The translations under genes were made by a program, and so were the position numbers. A stretch of DNA of 64,000 nucleotides from Portunus trituberculatus (Eukaryota > Arthropoda > Malacostraca > Decapoda > Portunidae). Location: assembly GCF_017591435.1 (NCBI RefSeq), contig NC_059255.1, positions 3,605,783 to 3,669,782 of the forward strand, read 5' to 3'. Position 1 is the stretch's first letter. Each line of letters starts with the position of its first letter. Below, piece by piece: positions 47,466 through 58,845 of this stretch. Below the pieces are notes generated by a model, which worked only from the letters and a program-made list of their open reading frames with translations, ran no database searches and was not told the DNA's origin.

Positions 47466-49822
47466 ATGGTGTCTCAGGTTAGTGGAAATGAAAGACCTAC
47501 TACTACTACTACTACTACTACTATATTCGTTGAAATAAGAAATAAATAGGTAAAAACGGATAATAAATAGATAAATGAAATAATATATGGACAAGGTTGT
47601 GTTTATTTAACTCTACGCATCTTAAGTTTAATTTTTCTTTATCTCTTATCATATTTTCGTTATTGTTAAGTTTTCAGTCAAATGAGTTAAACAATACTAA
47701 GAAAGAATTAAGCGATACACTAACTACTTAATGAATATATTACTTGATGCTTTTTATACAGATATTGTACGATAATTATCATTTGTCTACGGTTTCTTTC
47801 ATTTTCCTCTTTTCTTCTTTTTTATCTCTACGCATCACGACCTTCACCTTTTTTTGATAGAATTTAAGTTATTTCCCTAATTTACCAATGTATTATTTCT
47901 CTGACTAAAACATTTGATTTTTCTCATATGTTGTATAAATATTGCTTTTGTGTATAATCTTTCCTTTTCTCCTTCATTTATTTATTTATTTTCCTTTTCT
48001 TGTTTTCCTTGCAGACTTGCCCTCTCTCCCTCCTCGCCTTATGGATGTCTGTCTTGGCCGCTGCTGTCCTTATGCAGGTAAAACACAAGCTAAAGGAACC
48101 ACTAATATCTTAAACCAGTACAAAAAAAGTTAATAAAATACATAAATAAAAATAACAAAATTACATATCTCCTTTCTGATTTAAATTCGCAAGCCACAAG
48201 TTTCAAGAGCATTTAGAAAGAGACACAACGCAGCATATCAAAACCATTATTCTTTCTTCACTATTCCTCCTCTTCACTGCCTATTCTCCACAATCCATTT
48301 ATCATCTCCTCTCTTCACTATCTCCTCCACACTATCCCTGCATCCTTCCTCTCATCTCTTCCATTTATCATCTTCTCTTCACCATTCCTCCTCTTCACAA
48401 TCTACTGTATTCAGAATCGTCTCTTTTTACCTTTTCACGATCCATCTCTTTTCATCTCTTCCATTTATCATCGTCTCTTCACTATTCTTCGTCTTCACAA
48501 TCCATTTATCATCTATCTTCATTATTCCTGTTCTTCTCATAATATATCAACTTTTCACTATTCTTCCTTTTCTACCCTATTTATCATCGTCCCTTCACTA
48601 TCTCCTCTTCACAATCCATTTATATTCCTCTCTTCCTATTCCCTTCACCTTTTATAATAATCACCTCTCTTCACAATCCATTTATCATCTCTCGCTACCC
48701 ACTCTTCCTATCCTATTTACCATCTCCTCTCTTCACTATCCCTTCTACATCATTTCTCTTCACTATTCCTCCTAGACCGTCTCTACACTTCCTCCTCCTT
48801 CAGGCCTCCGTCAGTAGCGGCGCGAGGCTGGAGGACAAGATCTACAGGTTCAGACTATGGCCGGGCACAGAGAGGGAGTTCCAGCATTACCAGTGCGGCG
48901 CGGAGTTCAACAAGGAGACACGCAAGCTGTACAATGAACTCAGCAGCGTGTGTGAGGACTGCAGGAATGTCTACCGCTACGACCCTTTCCTCCGTCAGCG
49001 ATGCATGTGAGGACAAAGTGGGCGTGGGTTATGTTAGGTTAGGTTGGGTTGGGTTAGAATACGTTGTGGTTGTGGTATGTTTGTTTTATTTCGTATTTAC
49101 TGCATTTTATTCTTGTTTTTTCTTGTTCTTTTCGTCGTCTTTTTTTTTTCTGTGACAGCGATGCGTAAGAGGATGGAGAAAACAGACTTGGATTACGATG
49201 AACTAGGATTTTGAAGCTAGATTTGTGTTGTTACTTTTGAGATTTCCGCCTTTTATTCTTGTTTTTCTTGTTCTTTTCTTCATTTTATCTTGCTCCTCTT
49301 CTGTGACAGCGATACACGTGAGGATAGAGAAAACAGTTGTTCTTATGTGTTGTTATTTTAGGTTTGTGGATAAAATTTCTGCTTCGTTTTAGTCATTTTC
49401 GTTGTTGTTCATTTTCCGTGACAGCCATGCATGCGAGGACAGACAAAACAGACATGGAATACAATAGATGCAGTTTTTTTTGTTGTTATTTTGGGTTCTC
49501 AGTACGTTTCCTGCTCCTTCTCTTCTTGTTCTTGTTCTTTTCTCTGTTCTTGTTTATGTTACACGAGAAAATAGGCTCTGACATGATTTCAATGTCTTAA
49601 TGAAGGTTCTAGGGGTTTTCAAGGGTGCTTTTCATCATGCCACCGATGGTTTGCAAGGGAATTGGGAACTAAGAGGGCAGTTTTTTTTATTTATTTATTT
49701 TATTTTTTGTTGTTTTTGGCCAGCTTTCCCCCTTTACATATAAAAAAAAGGTTCCAGTGAAAAGTTATTATGGTTTTTCATGATTCCAGTGACAGTTTAA
49801 GAAAATAACAATGCTATTAACA

Positions 49823-49865
<43 letters not shown>

Positions 49866-49974
49866 GAGCAATTGTTTCGACAACGACATGTTCTTCAAGT
49901 GCACCGATCAGTTAATGTACCCCATTGAGAAGATCAAGGACTACGAGGACATGAAGATGCAGATCAAGGCATAA
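47466..49974 (+). CDS. CHH/ITP-superfamily neuropeptide precursor (divergent), four coding exons
   Basis: Exons 47466-47477, 48015-48077, 48804-49006 and 49866-49974 sum to 387 nt (128 residues plus stop), all GT-AG with agreeing phases. Residues 1 to about 32 form a signal peptide (MVSQTCPLSLLALWMSVLAA). The mature chain has exactly six Cys (56, 75, 78, 92, 96, 105), spaced x18, x2, x13, x3, x8; canonical CHH is x15, x2, x12, x3, x8. ELSSVCEDCRNVYR and the C-x3-C-x8-C end match the family, and the last intron falls just after the fourth Cys, where CHH genes also have one. Differences: ~24-30 residues before the first Cys (usually 5-7), two cysteine gaps longer than usual, no dibasic precursor-related peptide, and no amidation signal (ends MQIKA). 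Secreted hormone is inferred; target unknown. Confidence 0.82.
48190..48790 (+). repeat. Pyrimidine-rich minisatellite in the hormone gene's second intron
   Basis: Loose tandem copies of 'cttcactattcctcctcttcacaatccatttatcatctc' fill most of the intron and end at the acceptor of the third coding exon (cctcctccttcag). Confidence 0.8.
48994..49565 (+). repeat. Four ~115-160-bp repeats beginning at the exon 3 donor
   Basis: The exon end 'cagcgatgcatgtgaggac' recurs in the intron at 49155 (cagcgatgcgtaagagga), 49307 (cagcgatacacgtgagga) and 49422 (cagccatgcatgcgagga). Each copy is followed by 'gagaaaacaga' and a T-rich 'ttattcttgtttttcttgttctttt' part. Confidence 0.85.
49823..49865 (+). repeat. 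(CT)n acting as the polypyrimidine tract of the last hormone exon
   Basis: About 19 CT units run directly into CAG at 49863-49865, the acceptor of the last coding exon. Confidence 0.85.
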
Positions 49975-51084
49975 GAGGAAACACTGACGCCACTGCATTT
50001 GTGTAGTAGCTGGCGTGTGGCGGGCCGGCGGCAGCGCTGGCGGGGGTCGCGGGGCAGTATTGACTAAACTATCATTATTATTATTATTATCACCATCACT
50101 GATTGACTGTGCTTATCTATTTTCTATTTTCACTTTTGCTGGAACCTTAAGCAGTTCTTGACAAAAGCATTAGTATTCATTTATTTATCTATTTTATTTA
50201 TTGTCGTGTGATTGTCATCTAATTATTCATTTTCTATTGCGGCGGCATGGCGTGTCTAGATTATTATTATTATTAATGTTATTAGTAGATGCATTAGTTA
50301 CATTTTTAGTCAGAAGAGAAACTAATCTATTATCATTTATCATTATTATTTTTTTTCATATTTAATTCTGCTCTTTTTTCTTTCTTTCTCTCGACGCGTA
50401 AATGAACTTAGCACAATACTACAATTTAATTAAGCAGAATTATAAGTTTAATTACAAAGCTTTGACCCGAAAACAAACAATTATACGCAGTGCATTTTAG
50501 TTATCGTTGTTGTTGTTGTTGTTTTCTTCCAGCGCGCAGTGAAAACAACAAAAATGATAACCAAGAAATCAAACTATTTTACTGCATTTTGCTATTTCTT
50601 CTTTATTTTGCATCTTTCCTTGCTTCATTTTTTTTTTTCTTTTTAAGCTTCTTCACGTCTTTTCCTCATCTCCATTTCTGTCTTTTTCTTGATTTACTTT
50701 TTTCTCTTCCCCTTTTTCTCTATCTCTTGTTCTTCACTTCCCTCTTTTATCACATTTTCTTCTTCTTTCACTCTCCTTCTTCGTCTAGTTTATAGTTTTA
50801 ATTTCAAACACATCCGATTCTCTCTTTCAATTTTTAAGAGATTTTTAGCCAAAGATTTTTGTACCGTATAAATATTTAAGTGGCCTGGTACAGTACATGT
50901 TTATTTATTTAGTCTCTCTCTGTCCGTATTTAAACAAAAGATTGAGTCAAATAACGCTTGAAAATATTTAAAAAGATAAAATAATGTTTCAGAATGACAT
51001 AATGAAATAATACAAATATGAATGTTAAGTAAGTTTAGTGTTTGAAAAGTGACAAATTTTAAAAGAAATTGTGATGTAAATTAA

Positions 51085-51119
<35 letters not shown>

Positions 51120-52024
51120 AACCACTACGAATATAACAACAATAATAATGATAATGATCTAGAAAAAAGAGAAAAAATGAAGTTAATCTGCCATTCACTA
51201 ATATATCTGTTCGTTTTTCATCAATTTCTTCGTAACACTAATAATTCACCAGATGAGATAAATAGAAAAATAAATAAATAAATAAAACTTACAGGGATAA
51301 AACTTAAACATGAAAGCTATCTATCTATTCATTATTATTCATTATGTCTTTTATTATGTATTTCTCCTCTCGCCCTTCCCTCCCCTCCCAGCCTCCCAGC
51401 CAGCCAGTCAGCCAGCCTGTGTATCATATATCACACCTTGTCCTGACCGCCAACCAACACACTAATAAACTGCATCAATATATACAACGTGTTTGATTTG
51501 CTAGGAGGAACATCAACTTAAAAGAAATACAATGAAAATAAATAAAGAAAGAAAGAAAAATGTCAAATAACAAAATGATTAAAAAGTTAACCAATTCAAT
51601 CATAAAATGCATCAATATACAACGTGTTTGATTTGTAATACGAAACACGAACCTAAAAATTGTATAAAGTGAATAGATAAATAATAAACAAATAACATAT
51701 AAACAAAATAACCAATAGATAAAATAAAATGAGAAAATAATAATAAACCAATACAATAGATGACAATTAGTGTGTTTTATTCTTACGACAAAAACAACTT
51801 TCAAAAAATGAATGAAATAAAGTCTCTTAAAAGTAACTTACAAATCAAAGACGGTTTAACAAAGAGAACATTTCTATATTTCATTTTATATTTTTATTTA
51901 TTTATGTTTTTTTTTTATTATGGTATAAAAGAATATATGCTTAGAAATGACCACTCAGAATTATTGTCATCAAATTAAAAAATACACTAACAATAATTTA
52001 TCCATTTTGTTTCCACCTCTGTAC

Positions 52025-52079
<55 letters not shown>

Positions 52080-52399
52080 TGGAGTGTGGTAGTGGACTTA
52101 ATAAGAGTAATACCACATCCAGTCAACATAATATTTATCACACTGATCCCTCCCACTCGTCACTCATCCTGCCGCTCTTGTCATGAACAATATGAACATG
52201 AAAATTTAACAAAAAAAAATATAAAAAAAAAATGACAAAATTGTTAAGGAAAAAAACTAAAAAAGTAAGAAAAATGAAAAAAATCACAAAAAAAATGAAA
52301 AAAAAAATTAAAATACAAAAAAATAGAAAAAAACTCAATTAAAATAAAAACAAATGCAAACAAGGAAAAAAAACACAAAATGAAAAGAAAATAGAAAAA

Positions 52400-52439
<40 letters not shown>
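49975..52439 (+). other. 3' flank of the hormone gene
   Basis: AT-rich sequence. A candidate poly-A signal AATAAA lies at 51464-51469, about 1.5 kb after the stop. A ~40-bp sequence around 51470 is repeated at 51606 ('tgcatcaatatatacaacgtgtttgattt'). (TAC)n 51089-51120, (AAT)n 52025-52077 and (AC)n 52402-52438. No other gene is supported. Confidence 0.5.
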
Positions 52440-53253
52440 TTACACATCTACAACATTGGTGAGGCTGGCGAGCAGTGGTGCCATCTGGGAGTCAAGCGCC
52501 AGCAGTTGCCCCGTATTGGCAACACTGCTGGCGATGACTGTCACCACCATGGGCAGGTGGTTGAAGTGAACCACCTGTCAGAAAGGGGTGGGGGGGAGAG
52601 GAGGAGGAGGAGGAGGAGGAGGAGGAGGAGGAGGAGGAGGAGGAGGAGGAGGAGGAGGAGGAGGAGGAGGAGGAGGAGGAGGAGGAGGAGGAGGAAGAAG
52701 AAGAAGAAGAAGAAGAAGAAGAAGAAGAAGAAGAAGAAGAAGAAGAAGAAGAAGAAGAAGAAGAAGAAGAAGAAGAAGAAGAAGAAGAAGAAGAAGGAGG
52801 AGGAGGTGGAGGATAAAAGAAAAAGAGAAAACAATTGAATGAAGAGGAGAAGGAAGAAGACAAAGTGAAGAAGGAGGAGGAGGAGGAGGTGGAGGAAGAT
52901 AGAAAGAACACATTAACAAACAAATAAACTACCAGTACTATTATCATTATCATCATTATCACAAACATTATTAATATCACTACTACTACCACTACTACTA
53001 CTACTATTACTACTACTCTCTCACCACAAGTTTTCCTAAGCCACAGAGGTAACTAGCAAGGTTTCCAGTGTTTTTCCTGTTAATAACTCATAATTCTATT
53101 TAATCTACCACTAGAACTATAAAAATACTCTTAAAAATTTCCTGTCAATTATTATTTGTCCTGTTAATAATAAAATCTTGTAAATCTGCCACTAGAACCA
53201 TAAAAACACCCTTAAAAACCTGCATATCACTTTAAATCTTTCTCTATCACTGC

Positions 53254-53293
<40 letters not shown>

Positions 53294-53413
53294 CTTTAAA
53301 AATCCCTGTCACTTACTGTTTCTCCTGTTAATAATGAAATCTTGTAAATCTGCCACTAGAACCATAAAACACCCTTATAAACCTGTATATCACTTCAAAT
53401 CTTTCTCAATCAC

Positions 53414-53449
<36 letters not shown>

Positions 53450-53584
53450 TTACTACTACCTTTAAAAATCCCTGTCACTTACTGTTTCTCCTGTTAATAA
53501 TGAAATCTTGTAAATCTGCCACTAGAACCATAAAAACACCCTTAAAAACCTGTATATAACTTCAAATCTTTCTCTAACACCCTC

Positions 53585-53617
<33 letters not shown>

Positions 53618-54076
53618 TCACCTGATATCTCCCGTACACACACACCATCCTGTTATTCCTGCCCATCCCTAGTTTGCCAGCCTGGTCTGTGGCAATATTG
53701 AAGGTAGAGATGAAGGTTGGTCTCAGTCCCAGCTCTGGCGCCTCCTCCTCCGCCACTGTGGGTTAGGACAGGTTAAGTTAGGTTAGGTTAGGTTAGGTTT
53801 GGTAAAGTCAGGTTAAGTTAGGTTAGATTAGGTTATGTTAGGTTAGGTCAAGTTAGATAGGGTAAGTTTAAAATAGTTCTAGACAGGTTATGTTAGGTTA
53901 AGTTAGGTCAGGATAGGATAGGTTAGGTTTGGTAAGGTCAGGTCAAGTTAGGTTAGATTAGGTTACGTTAGGTTATCTTAGGTCAAGTTAGATAGGGTAA
54001 GTTTAAAATAGTTCTAGACAGGTTATGTTAGGTTGAGTTAGGCCAGGTCAGGATAGGTTAGGCTAGATTTAGTTGG

Positions 54077-54130
<54 letters not shown>

Positions 54131-54781
54131 TTTATTGCTAGGTGAACAGGGGCCACACATTAAGATGCTTGCCCATTTGCCCCGGAGGTGGCGAGGCAAA
54201 TGGGCAAGTCTCTTAATGTGTGGGGTGTGTTCACCTAGCAGTAAATAGGTACAGGATGTAACTGGAGGGGTTGTGGCCTCGCTTTCCTGGTGTGTGGAGT
54301 GTGTTGTGGTCTCAGTCCTACCCGAAGATCGGTCTATGAGCTCTGAGCTCACTCTGTAATGGGGAAGACTGGCTGGCTGACCAGCAGGCGACCAAGGTGA
54401 ATTACACACACACACACACACACACACACGGTCCGGTAGCTCAGTGGTTAGAGCACTGGCTTCACGAGCCAGATGACCGGGGTTCGATTCCCTGGCCGGG
54501 TGGAGATATTTGGGCGTGTCTCCTTTGACGTGTAGCCCCTGTTCACTATTCACTGTTCACCTAGCAGTGAGTAGGTACGGGATGTAAATCGAGGAGTTGT
54601 GACCTTGTTGTCCCGATGTGTGGTGTGTGCCTGGTCTCAGGCCTATCCGAAGATCGGAAATAATGAGCTCTGAGCTCGTTCCGTAGGGTAACGTCTGGCT
54701 GTCTCGTCAGAGACTGCAGCAGATCAAACACTGAAACACACACACACACACACACACACTTTTCTCTTCATATTTATCCCA

Positions 54782-54843
<62 letters not shown>

Positions 54844-54955
54844 CCTTCTTTTCCTTCTTTCCTCACACACACACTTTTTCTCTACATATCTCTCTCTCTC
54901 TCTCTCCATCCCTTCTTTTTCTTCTTTCCTCATACAAACACACTTTTTCTCTACA

Positions 54956-54992
<37 letters not shown>

Positions 54993-56133
54993 TACCTTTC
55001 AATATGGGCACACCGTCGCGATCTGTGACAATAATTCCTAGCACGTCATCGGTACTGCAAAGAAAATGGGATTGTGGTGTTACTGAGGCTTAGCTTAATC
55101 TAACCGAACTTATCATTGTCATTATTATTATTACTATTACCATTATTACTATTATTATTGTTACTGTTATTGTTGTTCATCATTGCTGCTTTTTTTTTAA
55201 TCATTCTTACCTCTTCATCAGTTCCATTAAGTTTCGCCTCATTTCCTGTAAAGAGATAATGGATAATAATGGATAATAAAGAAAGAATAATGAAAAACTA
55301 AATAGATAAAAATAATAATAGATGATAAAGATAGAAACATTTACTCATACAAACAGACAGACATACAGATAGACAGACATAGATGACGCTACAAATTAAC
55401 CACAGACATACAGACAGACAGGCATAGTTTTCTTAAGGTCTCTATATGTTAATCTAATCATACCTAACTTAATTCTAACCTAACCTAACAATTTATCCTT
55501 ATCTAACAATTTTGAGTGATTGTCTGTTTCTGAAGAGATTAGCAATTAAGTGATGTGAATTTGTCTAAACCTAACGTAAATTATTGACATATTAAAGCAA
55601 ACATACCACTACTACTACTACTACTAGCTACTATTATTACTGCTACTACTACTACAACTACTATTGCTATTACTACTACTACTACTACTATTACTATTAC
55701 CACCACCACTATTACTACTACTATTACTCCTACTACAACTATTATTATTACTGCTGCTGCTGCTACTACTACTACTACTACCACCACTATTACTAATGCT
55801 ACTAATGCTATTACTACTTCTATTATTACTACTACTACTATTACCACTACTATTGCTTTACTACAACTACTATACACTCCTAACGTACCACACTTAACAC
55901 CTGAACCCCACACCACTTCTCCTCAACACCCACACCACCACACTTACAAAACAACCACGAAAATCACCAAAATAAGTCAAACCAAACTAAAATATTTCCA
56001 TGAAACGCCCACCTCCCTTACACCAGGCATAAACAACCCTCTATTTTCGCTTCCTCGGCCTTATATCACGTTAATTAATGGTGAGTTTGTGGTGAATAAA
56101 GAGCTAAGGTATTCTTCTCCTCACCTCAGCCAT
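52440..56133 (-). CDS. LAMTOR3: Ragulator subunit LAMTOR3 (MP1), complete five-exon model
   Basis: Exons on the minus strand: 56133-56125, 55245-55211, 55054-54996, 53755-53622, 52574-52440. They sum to 372 nt (123 residues; human 124), all GT-AG with agreeing phases. LGIIVTDRDGVPILK, then LRPTFISTFNIATDQAGKLG and VVHFNHLPMVVTVIASSVAN align residue by residue with human LAMTOR3 along the roadblock-type fold. LAMTOR3 pairs with LAMTOR2 in the pentameric Ragulator on late endosomes/lysosomes, which anchors Rag GTPases for mTORC1 and scaffolds MEK1-ERK1. The first exon encodes only MAE. The residues from exon 2 (EMRRNLMELMKR) replace the human N-terminal helix with little identity. Introns carry a TTAGG-type array, two SINEs, a three-unit satellite and a polypurine tract. 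Confidence 0.94.
52595..52812. repeat. (GGA)n then (AGA)n polypurine tract
   Basis: About 100 bp of GGA and 105 bp of AGA. On the transcribed (minus) strand it is a ~210-nt pyrimidine tract ending about 20 nt before the LAMTOR3 exon 5 acceptor. Confidence 0.97.
53040..53570. repeat. Three-plus tandem units with (TAC)n
   Basis: A ~165-bp unit ('ctcctgttaataatgaaatcttgtaaatctgccactagaaccataaaaacacccttaaaaacctgtat' type, then a (TAC)n run) repeats near 53145, 53320 and 53495. It lies in the LAMTOR3 intron between exons 4 and 5. Confidence 0.88.
53758..54072 (+). repeat. TTAGG-type interstitial array
   Basis: GTTAGGTTAGGTTAGG-like sequence with a higher-order period of about 130 bp: 'gataggg-taagtttaaaatagttctagacagg' occurs twice, near 53858 and 53990. 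It starts 3 bp from the LAMTOR3 exon 4 acceptor. Confidence 0.85.
54127..54249. repeat. Long hairpin: ~55-bp inverted repeat
   Basis: Arms 54127-54181 and 54195-54249 are nearly perfect reverse complements (ends cctatttattgctaggtgaa / ttcacctagcagtaaatagg), with a 13-bp loop. The outer part is SINE sequence. The inner 'gcccatttgcc'/'ggcaaatgggc' is not found in the other SINE copies. Confidence 0.88.
54225..54428 (+). mobile_element. SINE 3' half, family 1, with (AC)n tail
   Basis: Matches the reverse complement of 24951-25135 and, more distantly, the body of the full SINEs. Ends 'aaggtgaatt' followed by (AC)n. Confidence 0.82.
54430..54759 (+). mobile_element. tRNA-derived SINE, family 1, second full copy
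   Basis: Same head, body and (AC)n tail as 47028-47336, with about 10 scattered differences (anticodon-loop region TTCACGA instead of TTCACAA). It sits immediately after another SINE's (AC)n tail in a LAMTOR3 intron. Confidence 0.88.
54786..54990. repeat. (CT)n arrays with repeated 33-bp spacer
   Basis: (CT)n tracts alternate with 'catcccttcttttccttctttcctcac' and 'actttttctctacatat' (two copies). The last tract runs up to the LAMTOR3 exon 3 donor on the minus strand. Confidence 0.9.
55600..55870. repeat. Degenerate (TAC)n/(TTA)n trinucleotide array
   Basis: Mixed TAC, TAT, TGC and CAC triplets in LAMTOR3 intron 1. The long Leu or Val frames are artefacts. Confidence 0.9.
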
Positions 56134-56204
56134 GGTGGAGGGAAGGACAGCGACGGAGAGGAGGAAATGAAGAAAATGTCGTAATATTTTGGTAGAGTCA
56201 GCTG

Positions 56205-56220
56205 ATCGTGTCACGTGCTT
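56205..56220. promoter_or_regulatory. CLEAR-like E-box upstream of LAMTOR3
   Basis: GTCACGTG at 56210-56217 matches eight of ten bases of the CLEAR consensus GTCACGTGAC bound by TFEB/MITF-type factors. It lies 77 bp upstream of the LAMTOR3 ATG. In vertebrates many lysosomal genes carry such sites. Function here is inferred. Confidence 0.5.
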
Positions 56221-57221
56221 CCTCCTCCTCCTCTTCCTGTGTCTCAGTAGATTTTTTTCTTTTTGCGTATTTGAATTAGCGAGTTATTTGTTGTTTAAAT
56301 GTTAGAAAATGTTGTTTAAAATTATAATAAAGATAAATCATGGCAAATAAGTTCGAAAAATGTGGTAGAAGTAGTATAAATGTGTGAAATAAACTGTATA
56401 TTTAAGTCATTTATATTAATCTTATCACATAACTAGGATGACTTTAAGGATTCAATACCTAGATAAAGAGAGAGAAGAGGAAAGTTTATAATGATCTAAA
56501 CCTCCACCCTATAACTTATGTCAATTATTCAAGTTTTGCTTAAATATTTGCCTGCTAGTTACGGCTTAATTTATCAGCAAATAGTGTTTTTAATTATAAT
56601 CTACACAATGAAGGACCAATAATGAGAATTTAACTTATCTTAATCAAACCTAACCCTTTCCGTTCACTCTGTTTCCTACCCACCTGACGAAGCACGTTAA
56701 CTTAACATGTCACTAATACAATTGTCAGGTGTTATCATTTTTCATGGCGGCTGTCAATGGCACAGGCTGCTTCTGACGTCTTCATCTTTCCCTCCCCTCA
56801 TGCTTCTCTCTCTCTCTCTCTCTCTCTGATACACAGATCATCTACTAATAACTTATATTGAAGGTTACTTAAGTGGTGAAAATGACTATGTTACTTTTAA
56901 ACTACAAACCTAAGCTAACTTAAACTATATTTCTAAACTAACCCAGCCTTGCTACACCCAAACCAGCAAACAATATAACAAACAATCCTTATCCATTTTA
57001 AAAGCATTCAACCTTACCAATCCTTAACAATATACCAAATCTCACTTAACCCAACTTTCTGACCTACTAACATATAAAAAGAAACTAATACACACAAATG
57101 GTCTGACATAAACTAACTTTGACCTAATTGAAATACACACAAACGTAACCCAACCTAACCTAATCACTCTATACACATACAAACACACTACACACTACAC
57201 CAAACTTGACCTAACGCCCTA
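56221..57221. other. Intergenic, nothing recognised
   Basis: AT-rich DNA with scattered AACCTAACC motifs and a short (CT)n at 56807-56827. No gene. Confidence 0.55.
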
Positions 57222-57225
57222 TTAA

Positions 57226-57430
57226 CCCCTTCAGTACCATGACCCATTTCCATATTCATTCTGGTGACTATTTGGTGATTTTATACAGCTTTAGAAACTT
57301 ATGTGGGGATTGAAATAGTGAAGACTGTGGCCATTAATCTTCTGACCTTTATAGACACTTCCTAATGTCAATAAAATCATCTAATTGCACCCAAAACTCA
57401 TGGTAAAAATATATCTGAGTACTGAAGGGG
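57226..57430. mobile_element. TTAA-flanked 205-bp MITE, copy 2
   Basis: CCCCTTCAGTAC... ...GTACTGAAGGGG, flanked by TTAA on both sides (57222-57225 and 57431-57434). A partial copy of its right half follows at about 57492-57595. Confidence 0.9.
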
Positions 57431-57599
57431 TTAAAACACACAAAAATAATCTAACTTAACCTAACCATTATATTCCCATTCAAACACACCCCTAACCATT
57501 AATCTTCTGACCTTCGTAGACACTTCTTAATGTCAATAAAATCATCTAATTGCACCCAAACTCATGGTAAAAATATATCTCAGTACTGAAGGGTTTAAA

Positions 57600-57875
57600 A
57601 CACACACTAAAACTTAACCTAACCTAACCATTACATTCCCACACACACTCTTAACCTAACCTAACCATTACATTCCAACACATTCTTAACCTAACCTAAC
57701 CACTACATTCCCACACACTCTTAACCTAATCTAACCATTACATTTCCACACACTCTTAACCTAACCTAACCATTACATTCCGACACACTCTTAACCTAAC
57801 TATTACATTCCTACACACTTAACCTAACTTAACCATTACATTTCCACACACACTCTTAACCTAACCTAACCGCAT
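57600..57875. repeat. ~33-bp tandem repeat combining CCTAACC with 'attacattcccacacactctt'
   Basis: About seven units of 'taacctaacctaaccattacattcccacacactct' with small length variation. Confidence 0.88.
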
Positions 57876-58173
57876 TAACTCCCCTCCACCAATGAGGTTC
57901 CAAATAACAAGCAAAGGAACATTGTATATTTGTATATTATCTGAAAAAGTCACAAAAGAAGTACTGTTCAGAAAGCCAACAATTATAATGAGACAAAATA
58001 AATCAGAGAAATGAAAACACAAAACAGAACACAAACACACGTCAAGCGAATGATTTTTCTTTACTTACAGACAGACAGACACGGTGAAGGAAAAACACAG
58101 CGAGGGGATATAAACAAACGCATGACTTGTGAAATAAAGCACTGGAGAGGATTAAAAGTGGCCATATTGCACC

Positions 58174-58214
<41 letters not shown>

Positions 58215-58606
58215 CTACACCCACATAATTAGCAGTGGTGGTGGTGGTGAATTGTGGGTACTAGTTTAGGTTAGGCTGGGTTAGGTTGGGTTGGGTTGGG
58301 TTAAGTAGGATTGTGGGTATTAGTTTCTTTGTCATGTTGGTTTAAGTAAAAGAAAAAATAATGGTAGTGGTAGTGGTGGTAGTGGTGGTGGTGGTTAAGT
58401 AAGGTTAGGTTAAGATGAAGTGGTGGTGGTGGTGGTGGTGGTGATCAGGATGTACTGTAAGGTGATCTAAACATATCAACAGTGACTTGTGCTTGTTGCT
58501 TCCTCTTCTTGTATTAGTGGTGATGTGCTGACTGGTGACTAATTGGTGAATACGTTTTTTTCCTTTAGTCGTAACATATAGTTTGTAAAAATGAAAGACA
58601 CTGTAA

Positions 58607-58658
<52 letters not shown>

Positions 58659-58734
58659 TACAGTTACAAAATGAAAAAGCAAACACGTTATTTAAACTGA
58701 GAATATTCCACCACCACCACTACCAGGAACCTTA

Positions 58735-58773
<39 letters not shown>

Positions 58774-58845
58774 ACACACAACTAGTTATAAAAAGAAACA
58801 TACTTTTTAAATCATCTTACTTCACCATTTTTTTATTCTATTTTT
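57876..58845. other. Intergenic with microsatellites
   Basis: (CT)n 58177-58212, TTAGG-like 58263-58305, (GGT)n 58370-58443, (AC)n 58610-58656 and (CT)n 58740-58770. No gene. Confidence 0.65.
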
